Source: Pristionchus mayeri (taxonomy: Eukaryota; Nematoda; Chromadorea; Rhabditida; Neodiplogasteridae). From it: a stretch of DNA of 64,000 nt. The notes beneath the pieces are model-generated. The model saw only the letters and a list, made by a program, of their open reading frames with translations, searched no databases and was not told where the DNA came from. The stretch is taken from positions 3,658,001 to 3,722,000 of the forward strand of contig BTRK01000001.1 in NCBI GenBank assembly GCA_036245805.1. The letters are read 5' to 3'. Shown here piece by piece: positions 43,956 through 55,124 of the stretch; the first letter of the stretch is position 1; each line of letters begins with the position of its first letter. The position numbers and the translations under genes were made by a program.

Positions 43956-45543
43956 AACTTGTCATTTATTTGTTCACCCGATAAAGTATTCTTATGTTGA
44001 AGGAGGGTTAAACACAAAGTAGCCATATCGATTGAAAAAAGTGTACCGGAGCTTCCATCCTCCAAAGATCATAGCGCGAGCAAGGAGGTAGAGGTCCATC
44101 GGTAGCTTAGCTCAGTGGTGGAGCAGCTGTCACGTGATCGGAAGGTTGCGGGTTCGGTTCCCGTATTTTAACAAATTCAAACAATTGTAGCATACATGGA
44201 TTGAAAAATTACATTTTCAGCATGCACTGTGGCGTAAACATTCCGTATGGGTATGCAATAAGGTTGAACGAGCTAAGCCTTTATCACTATGCACTATTTT
44301 GATGATTGTTCGGAACATGAATGAAAGGGAGCATTCCATGTGCAAGTATTTCCGCAAACGATACGTTAAGTTATTTATAATACATATGAAGATACTAAGG
44401 TCAAAGATAATGCAATATGAAATGCGTTAGATGTCCAATGAACTGGACTGGACGGGGCCTGAGATAGAATGGTTATTTTCTTGGGTGATTTGAAGCGAAG
44501 CTCAAGCCACAGCTGCATATCTTATAAATATGCACATTGCCTCCCTCGTGCATTTTCTGGAGGGAATATTGTGTGAGACCGAGACGGGCCTGAAAACATC
44601 CGATTGGATAACTCGGTAATCCCTCCCCCGTCTCGTTACTGTATCCCGATTACGACACTAGGTCGGATGATTACCGCCGGTTTGTAACCAACAATATTGT
44701 GCTGTTTCAGATTGTCAATTGTGTCTTCTCTAAAAATTCTGCAGAATGGAATAATTTTCGGTTGTCACCCGACGGTGATAATTCGACCTAATGCCCTGAT
44801 TAAAGGAGAAGTAAACTCAAAATTCAAATTTTTAAGCTATCATCTGCACTGCCTAGAGCTCCACAACGATAAGAAGCTCCGAAATTTTCACATTGATAAA
44901 TCGATTCCGAACAGATTTATAGCTAGTCAGGGAAAGCTCAGGGAAGGGGCGAGATAGCCCGCGACTTGAAGTGAGTGCGTCCCTAGGTGAAACATATTCA
45001 AACCGGGCGCGCGTTTGCATTTACTCCTCCTTTAATTTAATCAAGGAAGCCTTACTCCTGACTCGGATGCCTCGGTGTCAATTCCTTGGAGCTTGAGCCA
45101 TTCGCAAACTTTGAATGTTAAGTATCAGGGATATTTTCAAATTCCAATCGCTGGTTTGTAGCTTGACCTTTGTGTAGTTAGACTCGCGTGAGATGTTCGG
45201 CAACCGGACATATACCACTGAAGGGAGGAGGATTTCAGTTTTGCGAATAATGGGCATATGCCAGAACGAAGGAGTTTTGATGGAGAACTCGCCCCTGATG
45301 CGCTAAACGAGCTTATATAATCCGAATCCAAAATGACTTTCAAAGATCAATATTTCAAGCTCACTGTACTAACGCACCTCGACCAGCTTGTCTATCTGAA
45401 ATTAGAGAATTCTAAGATTAACTTTCCGGATTCCAACCTGCTGGGGGAAGAAAAGCTATTGGTTTTGAAGAGTAAGGTCACAGAGCGAAGATTTATGGTG
45501 CAAATACATGATAAACAGGCTAGCTAAAACCACCAATTTACAG
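43956..45543. other. 3' flank of receptor, spacer to second copy
   Basis: Holds a likely polyadenylation word soon after the stop (ATAAAG at 43981), the tRNA-like element at 44101, and an inverted pair of CACTAGGTCGGATGA-like words (44660-44800). The same spacer recurs at 52269-53352. Confidence 0.6.
44101..44170 (+). repeat. tRNA-derived SINE head or decayed tRNA
   Basis: The A box TAGCTCAGTGGTGG and B box GGTTCGGTTCC are correctly spaced, but the acceptor stem does not pair. A related copy lies at 59398-59470, and the two share upstream words (GATCATAGC) and the GATCGGAAGGTTGCGGGTTCG-like core. This points to a dispersed tRNA-derived family rather than a working tRNA gene. Confidence 0.6.
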
Positions 45544-46924
45544 GAGTCTGGAGTGGGATTTACTGAAACTGACGTCGAAACGGCACGAGCAGCTCTATCC
45601 CGGATGCTGTGGACAGGTCATTATTATTATTTCATTTCATTTATTTATTCCGTTTGGTGAGATTGCAGTAATAACAATTAGGTATATAATAAACGGATGT
45701 CCGTCGATTGGATCGAATCGGTTAAAGGTTGCTAGGCAGCAAGGGCATGGGGAGGGGAGGGATCAAAGATCAAGCCATGTGGCAATGATGGACGGGGGGT
45801 AAAAGGTGTGGGTTTGTGAACGGATGTAACTAGAAAATACATTCTTATTATTTTTATTTTCTGAGCACAAAGTCCTCCACAAATTGATAAACTTTCGTGA
45901 AACGCGATTTAGCAAGCCTGAAACATGAAACATTTATTTTGCTCTCGCATTGAGAGTGTAATATGTTGGCAGAATCATGCTCATTCTTTGGCTGCGAACT
46001 ATAGTTTCAGAAACGATACCACGGTCTCTTCATTTTACACTCTCGGTATCCAATCGACCGGTCGACGAAGGCCCGAATTACGAACTGTACTGCGAACCTA
46101 TTTGACTGCTTCCTTTAAGGAATTCTACATCGAAGTAACATTCGACATCAAACTGAGGAGGAAAACGCTGTTCTACACGGCCAATCTCGTCATTCCTTGC
46201 ATGCTTATTGGTAAGCAATCTATGTAAATAAATATTTGTTTTTATTTCTTTTATTTGTTTTTATTTGTTTTTGTTTGTATTATTGAAAAAAAGATGAACA
46301 TGAAATTAGGAAACAACACGAAATCAATGGATTTCAGCCATTCTGACCACTTTCGTGTACTACATCCCGCCAATCGAACACAAGATTAGCCTATCTGAAT
46401 GCAAATTGGTTCAATGCAAGTTTGGTTAGTTGTTCCTCGAATCGAACAAATATGCCTACATTTATTGAAATCAAAGTATGGCCTTGAGTGACGGCATCTA
46501 GCGGGCGCTGAATGGAAATCCGTCAATTATTGTTTCAATTATAATACAAGAGTTTTCCGTGTCATCATATATAAGATTGTATTTTTCCGAAACGAGTGGA
46601 TGGAGTTAAAAATCCATTGACCATTCTAATTTACAACCAATGCGAAACCTTTTCTTTGAATTCATTTTGCGGGAAATTTTCGTCTGATTATAATCTATAT
46701 TCAGATGACCTTCTCCATCTCGATTCTCGTCATGTTGACTGTGTTCTACTTGGTCCTTATCGAGCTGATTCCCCCGACATCTTTGGTCAGTATATTTCGT
46801 TTCGAATTCAGATGTTGTAAGAAGACATGCCTGATACCTGATTCGTGCTTTAGCATCAGCTACACCAAAGTAAAGTAAAGTGTTAGACGTGTGACTTTAT
46901 CCTAGCATTCTGAACAGTGTATAC

Positions 46925-47239
46925 TAGGGCGGCAAGAACGGATCACGGGTTGACCTTTTGACCCTCTACAACGGGTCAGATACGGGTCAAGGGTGATAGC
47001 GAGAAAGGAAGAGGAAGAGCGAGAGAGTGCGGTAAATGGAGAGCGCGCCGAGAGACGAGTCTCTCGGCGCTCCCTCCATTCACCGCACTCTCTCGCTCTT
47101 GCTCTTCCTTTCGAGAGGGAGTGAGAGCCGCTTCTAACCCGAAATTACGGATCAGAAACGGGTCAGGGTCATAAAAATCGGGTGACCCGGCGGAATGATG
47201 AATAGCGCGGGTAACCCGTGACCCGTTCTTGCCGCCCTA
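46925..47239. mobile_element. hAT-like MITE, 315 bp, 8-bp target duplication
   Basis: Termini TAGGGCGGCAAGAACGG and its complement are perfect. The flanks GTGTATAC and GTGCATAC differ by one base. The interior folds back through a GAGAGAGTGCGG stem. The first 3'-half copy has an uninterrupted AGTGCATCTCC site near 39487. Confidence 0.85.
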
Positions 47240-49289
47240 GTGCATACTCTCTCCGAAGACTGGTTTTACGCCCCTGGATAAGACGCTCTAGTCTTGCAGG
47301 TGATCCCCCTGATCGGCAAGTACCTCCTCTTCACAATGTTCCTCGTCTCGCTCTCCATCATCTTCTCCGTCATCACACTCAATTTCTATCGTCGGTGCGT
47401 TTTGAATCATTATATTTGTAGCTGTTTCTTGAAAGATTGCTTAAAGATTTCATTGAGGTTAGGTACCAGGCGAGAATGCTATGATTCAATAGCACCTATC
47501 TGACATAGAACCCTATTTTATTATTTCAGTGACGGCTCAGCGCACCCGATGCCCTCCTGGATGCGATGGCTGTTCGTGCTCTCCCGAGGTAAGGATTCCA
47601 TTTCAAACTTGACCCCGGATCCTGCTCATCGGCACCATAGACCCCATAAGAATATTACAAACGTTTGGCCATCCTTGGACACGTCATTTTCGCTCAAGGG
47701 GTGTATCTTGACTTTAACTAATTCTTAATTGCTAATTAAACTATTTTTAGATACATCCTGCTGAAGCCCGCCGAGGAGAACACGACGACTGATGATGCGA
47801 GCAGTACGAGTGGTTGGTAATGTTCTGAATACTATGTTTCTTCATTTTTTCGGCCCTCTGTGGATAATGATATGTGAATGATGCTAGATACTCGTATATG
47901 TCAGAGCTGTTCTTGATAATACAACGTGTCTTACACAGCGCACACTCTGGCCGGTTCGATCGGTTAGAAAAAGAAGAGATTGTTTGAAAGCCTTTAATAG
48001 GCAGAGCGAATCTTGTACAACGCGACAATATGGCTGTTAATCGGTAACATGCCACCATGATAACCTTGCAGACATCCACCTCGGCTCTCGACGACCCTCG
48101 CCCTACTTCCTATCCGTCCCCACGATCGGCGATGGCGAGTGCAGACTGTCACAGCTGGCTGCCCTTCGAGGAATGCACCCCGACATCCTGAGGTATACGG
48201 TAGTGCGGTGGGTCAGATTGAATAGTTCGTTGGGCCAGCATGATAGCGTTGTGTGACACTGAAGAATACGAAAGTTCAGCAGGCCATCGGGTGGGCCAGA
48301 TTGCTTACTTTAGTGAGTCAAGATACTGAGACTGTTGAAAAAGTTGAGGAATACGGTGGTTCATTTGATCATCTGGCGGGTCAGATAGGCTACTTAAGTG
48401 AGTCAGGAAATTGAAACTTTGTGCAGAAGTGAGGATTACGGTCGCTCGGCAGGTCAACTGATGGTTCAGACCAGCAATTGCAGGAGGATGGTGGACAACA
48501 TCGCATTCATCGCTGACCACTTCCGAGCGAGGAAGAAGGAGGACCAGGTGATTTTTTAAAATTTATATTTTTCCTAATATTCGAATATAATCATTTTAAA
48601 ACGGATAACGCTTGCTTTGTGGCACGAGTGAAACTCAACCGATTTTAGATATTTTCTAACTCAAATCTGTGTTCACTTTATGGAAAATGATAATATATTA
48701 CGATTGGTGCATCAATTTTGTTCTGGGACACAACATAACTGAAACGCGTCGGGTTTATGATAAAGCTCAAAATCTGTTAAAATGAGAAAAATACATGGTA
48801 ATTGTAGGTCTCCGAGGACTGGACGCACGTGGCGAATGTGATCGATCGACTGCTGCTCATCTTCTTCACCGTCGTCAACATCTCGGGTGATTCAAATATA
48901 ATTGTATTTTTGTACCAATACTTGTTGGGGAGATTGATATATATTTCGGGTTAATGATGCCAAATCGACAAATGCTCTCCTCGTTTTACATAGTCTCTCG
49001 ATCTGTCTCACCGGTGAGAGAACGCACTAAATTTACTTGGCAACACCAATGTGATTCAGAAAAATGTTTTTGATGTATTAAAACCAAAACTGTTGTGAGA
49101 AATTGATATGTTTCAGATGTTATAAAAATGTACTGACTGAAGGTGGGTGTTGGTGCTTTCTTCGCCTGTGATCGAAAATAATTGTAAAAAAATTATAATG
49201 TTACCAGCCGATCGCGCGCGCCACGGCGCGCGCAATCGACTTGCGTGTTCCTTGATTTGTTCTTAGGCCTCGCCTTATTTCTTTCGGAT

Positions 49290-49895
49290 CACACTCCCCT
49301 ACTTTACATATCCCCTTCCCTCTTCCTACACTTCTCTCCCTCTTCCAATCCGTATCCTTCTCCCTCGCTCTCCGTTCCTCTATCCCTCACCCTCTAACGT
49401 CTCCCTCTCCTTCTCCCTCTCCCTCTCGCTCCCCGTACCTCTCTCTCGTTCTTTCTCTCGCCCTCCCTCTCTCTCTCTCCCTCTCCCCCTCTCTCTCCCT
49501 TTCTCCCTCTCTCAATCTCTCCCTCTCTATTGCTCTCTCCCTATCTCTCCCTCTGAACCCTCTCTCTCCCTTTCTCTATCTCCCTCTCTCCCCCCTCACC
49601 ATCTCTCCCCATCTTCCTCTCTCTCCCCTTCTACCTCTCTCTCACCCTCTTTCCCTCCCTCTCTCTCACCCGCTCTCTCCTTCTCTCTCCTTATCTATCC
49701 CTCTATCACTCTCTCCTACTCTCCCTCTTTCTCTCTCTTCCTCTATTCCTCTCTCTCCCTCTCATCCTCTCTCTCCATCTCGACCTCTCTATCCCTCTCT
49801 CAATCTCTCCCTGTCTCCTTATCCCCCCTCTCATACTCTCCCTCTTTATCTCTCTTCCTCTCTCCCTCTCTCTCCCTCTCTATCACTCTCTCAAT
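49290..49895 (+). repeat. Pyrimidine (CT) microsatellite, ~600 bp
   Basis: Nearly pure CTCTCTCCCT-type tract on +, directly upstream of the 39-bp array in the same pseudogene intron. Confidence 0.9.
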
Positions 49896-49896
49896 T

Positions 49897-50590
49897 TTCG
49901 AGCTTTCTGGAACATTCTAGAAACTTTGGAAAATTTTCGAACTTTCTGGAACATTCTAGAAGATTTAAAACATTTTCAAACTTTCTGGAACATTCTAGAA
50001 GATTTGGAACATTTTCGAACTTTTTGGAGCATTCTAAAAGCTTTGGAACATCTTCGAACTTTCTGGAACATTCTGGAAGCTTTGGAACATTTTCGAACTT
50101 TCTGGAACATTCTGGAAGCTTTGGAACATTTTCGAACTTTCTGGAACATTCTAGAAGATTTGGAACATTTTCGAACTTTCTGGAACATTCTGGAAGATTT
50201 GGAACATTTTCGAACTTTCTGGAACATTCTGGAAGCTTTGGAACATTTTCGAACTTTCTGGAACATTCTGGAAGATTTGGAACATTTTCGAACTTTCTGG
50301 AACATTCTGGAAGCTTTGGAACATTTTCGAACTTTCTGGAACATTCTTGAAGATTTGGAACATTTTCGAACTTTCTGGAACATTCTGGAAGCTTTGGAAC
50401 ATTTTCGAACTTTCTGGAACATTCTGGAAGATTTGCAACATTTTCGAACTTTCTGGAACATTCTGGAAGATTTGCAACATTTTCGAACTTTCTGGAACAT
50501 TCTGGAAGATTTGCAACATTTTCGAACTTTCTGGAACATTCTGGAAGATTTGCAACATTTTCGAACTTTCTGGAACATTATAGAAGCTTT
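49897..50590 (+). repeat. 39-bp minisatellite, ~18 units
   Basis: Units of 39 bp (13 codons) alternate mainly between two types, GAAGCTTTGGAACAT and GAAGATTTGGAACAT. The last units change to GATTTGCAACAT. Because 39 is a multiple of 3, all frames on both strands stay open, which produces misleading repeat proteins of up to 225 residues. The first four units are more divergent, consistent with older edge copies. Confidence 0.95.
49900..50585 (+). promoter_or_regulatory. Array of heat-shock-element consensus sites
   Basis: Most units contain TTCtgGAAcaTTCtgGAA, four alternating inverted nGAAn boxes in the spacing bound by trimeric heat shock factor. Some units read TTCtaGAA. A further TTCGAA lies between. 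About 16-18 such sites lie in under 700 bp. The match to the known HSE pattern is direct. Binding in the cell is inferred. Confidence 0.55.
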
Positions 50591-50790
50591 GGCCCATGGA
50601 TAATTATCGATTGGTATACGGTAGTTTACCCGATGCTAATTATTGATTGGCATACTGTAATTCAAAGATCAAAGGTCAAAATCATAAATCTGACCCATGG
50701 AATAATAAGTGACCCTTGGCTAATTATCAATTAGTATACGGTAGTTGTCCCAATGCTAATTATTGATTGGTATACGGTATTGGTTCGATG
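50590..50790 (+). repeat. TATACGGTA-containing tandem repeat
   Basis: Four variants of TAATTATTGATTGGTATACGGTA with spacers such as GTTGTCCCAATGC. The units are about 45-100 bp apart. Confidence 0.7.
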
Positions 50791-51002
50791 CCTTCATCAG
50801 TCCCTCCCCTCCCTATTTCGCAATCTCCCTGTTTCGCAATCCGAACACACGGACAGACACTGCGCTTTATATATAGGTAATGATAGGAACGGTGTTGATC
50901 GTCGCCAACTTTCCCGTATTCTTCGACACGAGCGAGCCAATGGCGGTGGAGTTCTCCGATAAACCAATGTCTGGTGAGTGAATTTGTCATTAATTTAAAA
51001 TT

Positions 51003-51911
51003 TATCACGGGTATCACGAGTCAGTGGAGGAAAAAATCACCCTCGGGAACAATTTCCACTTTTGTTTTTTGTTTGCCTTCATATTATGGTGATAGCATAC
51101 ACTAGAGCCAACTTCTCGAAAAATCTAGGCCAAAAAGTCCCAGAACCGGCTTTTAGGAATTTTCCGGTTTTGCTCCCGGCTATACTGTATCTCAGCTCCC
51201 AAACGAGCTAGAAACATAGCAAGGGGTTCAAAATGATCGGAAAATATACTAAGGAACTTTATTGTTTTGAACTAAGCGGTATAACCAACGCTCGCAAAGT
51301 TATGCTCGATAAAGTCAATTTTGCACGAGATAAAAAATCGTAGCTTTTTCGAAGGTATGCGTTTCAAGCAATTTTATTGCAGATTATAGTAGGTCGAGTT
51401 CATACACGAAAGCAGGGTAACGAATATAGTTCTGTGCCCACGTCACTTTGGAGAATTCAAATGGATATTGCCAAAAAGGCCTACCTCAGAAATCGATTTT
51501 TGTATTTTTTTATATTTGTGTATGAACTCGACTTACTATATTCTGCAAAAAAATTGCTTGAAACGCATACTCTCGAAAAAGCTAGGATTTTTTATCTCGA
51601 GCAAAATCTACTTTATCGAGCATAACTTTGCGAACGTTATACCGCTTAGTTCAAAACAAGAAAGTTTCTTAATATATTTTTCCGATCATTTTGAACCCCT
51701 TGCCATGTTTCTAGCTCGTCTGGGAGCTAAGATACAGTATAGCCGGGAGCAAAACCGGAAAATTCCTAAAAGCCGGCTCTGGGACCTGTGGCCTAGATTT
51801 TTGAGAAGTTGGCTCTAGTGTATGCTACGATCACAATATGAAGGCAAACAAAAAATAAAAGTTGGAAATTGTTCCCACGTCCCTCCACTGACTGGTTATA
51901 CCCGTGTTATA
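51003..51911. mobile_element. Palindromic element, TCACGGGTATCACGAGTCAGTGG ends family
   Basis: Inverted arms cover nearly all of the 0.9 kb. The ends (TCACGGGTATCACGAGTCAG) are related to those of the element at 53417. The flanks suggest a TA target. The first 3'-half copy has the empty site near 43515. Short open frames in the arms are mirror images. Confidence 0.8.
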
Positions 51912-52268
51912 ATCAAATCGTGAGATACTTAGTAGGGGGGGAGGGGGCGCTATTATCGCATGGTAGTCGAAAAAAACATGTAATATTAATGCTGCGCAAT
52001 TGCTCGCTGGTCAGATTTTTAAAAAAATGAAGATTATCATTTCTTGCGAAGCAATTTTGATCACTAAAATTTAACTGATAAATAAGACAAAGGCTTTGAT
52101 CCCTTGTTGCGAAAATTGTTGTAAAGCACGAAATTGTGCATGTATTTAAAGGAAATTAAGTTTATTGATACTTACAAAACTCATCCAGGAGACACGTTCG
52201 AGAACCTACTACGAGAGTCGAACTTCACTCAAGAGGCTTGGTGGGACAACACCTACCTCGACCCGTGA

Positions 52269-53416
52269 AGCTGATCATTCATTTGTTCACCCGATAAAGT
52301 ATTTTTATTTTTCCGATAAATTGTTCGAAATTTTTTAACCTATTTTAGTATACATGGCACCAACTTTGAAAATTTACATTTTCAGCATACATTGTGGCGT
52401 AAACATTCCGTATGGGTATACAATGGTTGTGCGAGCTAATTCTTTATCACTGTACACTATTTTGATGATTGTTCAGAACAGGAATGTACGGGAGTATTCG
52501 ATATGCAAGTACTTCCTCAAATGATACGTTAAGTAAGTCCTAATACTAAATAAGATACGAATGTCGAAGAGAACGACGTATAATGATATGTGTTAGACCC
52601 AATGAGCTATTCAGACTGGACGGGGCTTGATAGACAATTGTTATTTTCTTTGAGGATTGGAGCGAAGCTCAAGCCACAGCTGCACTTCTTATCAATATGT
52701 GCATTGACTCCCTCGTGCATTTTCTGGAGGGAATATTGTGTGAGACCGAGGCGGGCCTGAAAACATTAAGTTGAAGAGTATGTCAAACCCTCCCCCCCCC
52801 CCTTCTCCCTACTGTGTCCCGATTACGGCACTAGGTCGGATGATTACCACCGTTATATAACCAAAAAATAGTGTTCTTATGGAGTGTTCACAATATGTTG
52901 CAGATTGTCTTATCTGGAAATGCTGCAGAAGGGAATAATTTTTGATAGCCGCCCGACGGTGATAATTCGACCTAGTGACCTGATAAATGTAACCTGATAA
53001 AAGGAAGCCTTACTCCTGACTCGGATGCCTCAGTGTCAATTCCTTGGAGCTTGAGCCATTCGCAAACCTTGAATGCAAATGATCATAAAGCCGATCTGTG
53101 ATATCTCTGACCTTTGTGTAGTTCGACTCGCGAGAGATGTTGGGTAAGCGGATATATACCACTGAAGGGAGGAGGAATTCAGTTTTTCAAAAAACGGGCA
53201 TATTTCAGAACGACGTTGTCTTAATAGAGAACTCGCCCCTGATGTCCTAAACGAGCTCATATCAGCCGAATCCAAAAAGACTTTCAAAGATCACATCACT
53301 CGCTCAGCTCACTGTACTAACGCACCTCGACCAGCTTGTCTATCTGAAATTAAAGAGTTCAAAGCATCGCCAATTTGTATTCAACCTTATATCCACCGTC
53401 TTACCTTCTTGTCCTT
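52269..53416. other. 3' flank of the pseudogene, duplicated spacer
   Basis: Matches 43956-45403 minus the tRNA-like element. No gene supported. Confidence 0.6.
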
Positions 53417-54269
53417 ATCACGAGTATCACGAGTCAGTGGAGGTGGCCAGGCACAATTTGCAAAAACTTTGCCTGTTTTAGTCCTTATGTATGGTAAGTG
53501 AATATGCTAGAGAAAAGATTTCGAAAAATATAGGTCATTGGTCACAGAGCCTGCTTTTAGGAAGTTCCGGCTTTGCACCTGGTTATGCTGTATTTCAGCT
53601 CACAGATGAGCTAGAGACGTGGTTTTTGGCTCAAAATGTTCGGAAAATTATTTCCAACAACGTTTGTGTTCAGACCTAAGTCGCGTGATCTACAGTTAAA
53701 AAGATATGACAAATTGTTTAGTTTTTGTACAATAAATAAAATCGTGGAGCTTCAGCGAGATAGACGTTTACGGATTTTTATTTGATAATATTGAATGTTG
53801 AGCATCTATACATAAATGAATACAACTACCAAGAGTTTTGAGCAAAGCACCAAAGGCGAAAAATGGCTCTGAATTTCGTTGACATGCGATTTCTGAGAAA
53901 TTTCAATTTTGATGTTGTCGCGCATAGCTCTTTAGCGAGACACCTGTTTTCTAAATTTTATATCATATAATAAAAGTGTGAACCTCCATACATAAACTAA
54001 CAATACTAACGTGAGTTTTGAGGCACGCACCAAAGGCGAAATTTAGCTCTGAATTTCGATAAATGGCGATTTTTGTGAAATTTAATTTTGTTCTGATGTG
54101 TTGGCGCGCATAGCTCTTTAGCGAGGCACATGTTTACTAAATTTTATCTCATAAGATGCAAGTGCGGTTATATTATTTACATGAATAATGGACGATAATA
54201 TAAAAGGTGAAAATCAGTCGAATTCCAGTGCTTCATTCAGAATTGGAGTTCTGTAGATCGGATAATCCG

Positions 54270-54840
54270 TGCTTATACTTATACTTTATTCACCACCGGG
54301 ATATGGGAGGAATATGGCCTTCAAGGCGACGACGATAGACGATCGGGTGGTATTTTGGGCTCGGGCGAGCATGTCGGTGGGGATTATGTGGCAGTCCGTG
54401 TTACAATCTTACGTTGGACGAGTGGAGGACACATGTGGGAGAGTTTTTAATGTGGTGGCGGAAAGAGAGACGGGGCATGGTAACTATTTTGTTGGGAAAT
54501 GAATTCCAGAGCGTTAGTGAACGAGTGGCAAAAGAGGACATAGAAGTTGGAAGCACGTACGGTAAAGTGATGCGCATGCTGTGAGAGGCACGGAGGCTTC
54601 GAGAGAGAGGAGCGATCGCATAGAGAGAAGAGGTGTCGAGTAGAACGAACTCGTGCAAAGAATCGTACAGAAAGTACATATCGTTCAAAGAGCGGCGGTA
54701 CTCGAGTGTGTCTAATTGAAAATGCTTAAGCCTTTCAGGGTAAGGGAGGTAAGGTAATTTAAATCGACCCAGAATCCGTCTAGTGAATTCACGTTGTACA
54801 GATTCAACTTGATTTACCAGCCCAATAGCAGTGGCTTAGC
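54270..54840 (-). pseudogene. LINE reverse transcriptase C-terminal fragment
   Basis: Minus-strand translation gives VNQVESVQREFTRRILGRF, LDTLEYRRSLNDMYFLYDSL and ATRSLTLWNSFPNKIV, the usual non-LTR tail. It is the same type as 23128-23800 but a different copy. No catalytic motifs remain. Confidence 0.8.
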
Positions 54841-55124
54841 GAATTACATGGTTGGATTCGGCGTGACGACATGATTCAGAATCACTATGTTCGTCCAATA
54901 TGGTGAGAAGGGCGAGAAAAGAGGTACGCGAGAGATGGGAACGGGGTGTAAACTGCCAGAGGGGAGGGCGGGCAGGGAGAGATGAGAGGAAGTGCCGTTT
55001 TCCCCAGAATTCTTTCTCTAAATGCTTTCAATTTTCGCTTCCCTGGCACACAATTGGACGAACATAGAGATTCTGAATCCTGTCGTCACGGTGAATCCAA
55101 CCATGTAATTCGCTAAGCACGCCT
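54826..55124. mobile_element. Small inverted-repeat element inside the palindrome
   Basis: GGCTTAGCGAATTACATGGT at the left is mirrored at 55100-55122. The inverted arms are about 75 bp around a ~140-bp core. Confidence 0.7.

Larger units (their letters stand above)
37609..45403 (+). repeat. Tandem duplication, 3'-half unit 1
   Basis: The left edge is at TTCTAAGATTA near 37609. The unit runs through receptor exons 8-20 and the 3' flank to CTATCTGAAATTA near 45403. It aligns in direct orientation with 45410-53352. Confidence 0.85.
45544..52268 (+). pseudogene. Second copy of receptor 3' half, degenerate
   Basis: Copies of exons 9-20 are at 45544-45616, 46120-46210, 46338-46384, 46705-46785, 47300-47394, 47530-47588, 47751-47812, 48072-48192, 48484-48547, 48808-48886, 50887-50973 and 52189-52268. 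Lesions: the exon encoding [11 protein letters not shown] is missing; the donor after EHK has changed from GT to AT (46385); and the exon after TM3 is 59 instead of 63 nt. That 4-bp loss puts a TGA in the next exon. TM2 has one Thr changed to Met (LVML). The C-terminal exon is unchanged at protein level. As an alternative 3' end for the core exons it could not give an intact TM4, so I call it a pseudogene. Confidence 0.85.
45410..53352 (+). repeat. Tandem duplication, 3'-half unit 2
   Basis: Direct copy of 37609-45403, ending at CTATCTGAAATTA near 53352. It has lost ~440 bp including the exon at 37880, and has gained a hAT-like MITE, the pyrimidine tract with the 39-bp array, and a palindrome. 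Confidence 0.85.

Noticed and set aside
44101..44170. Functional tRNA gene
   Set aside because: A and B boxes are fine, but the acceptor stem does not pair and a diverged relative exists at 59398.
49897..50590. CRISPR-like array
   Set aside because: There are no unique spacers. The units are contiguous, and the genome is animal.
49926..50603. 225-residue and 200-residue repeat proteins on both strands
   Set aside because: The 39-bp repeat is a multiple of three, so every frame stays open. There is no start context, splice signal or homology.
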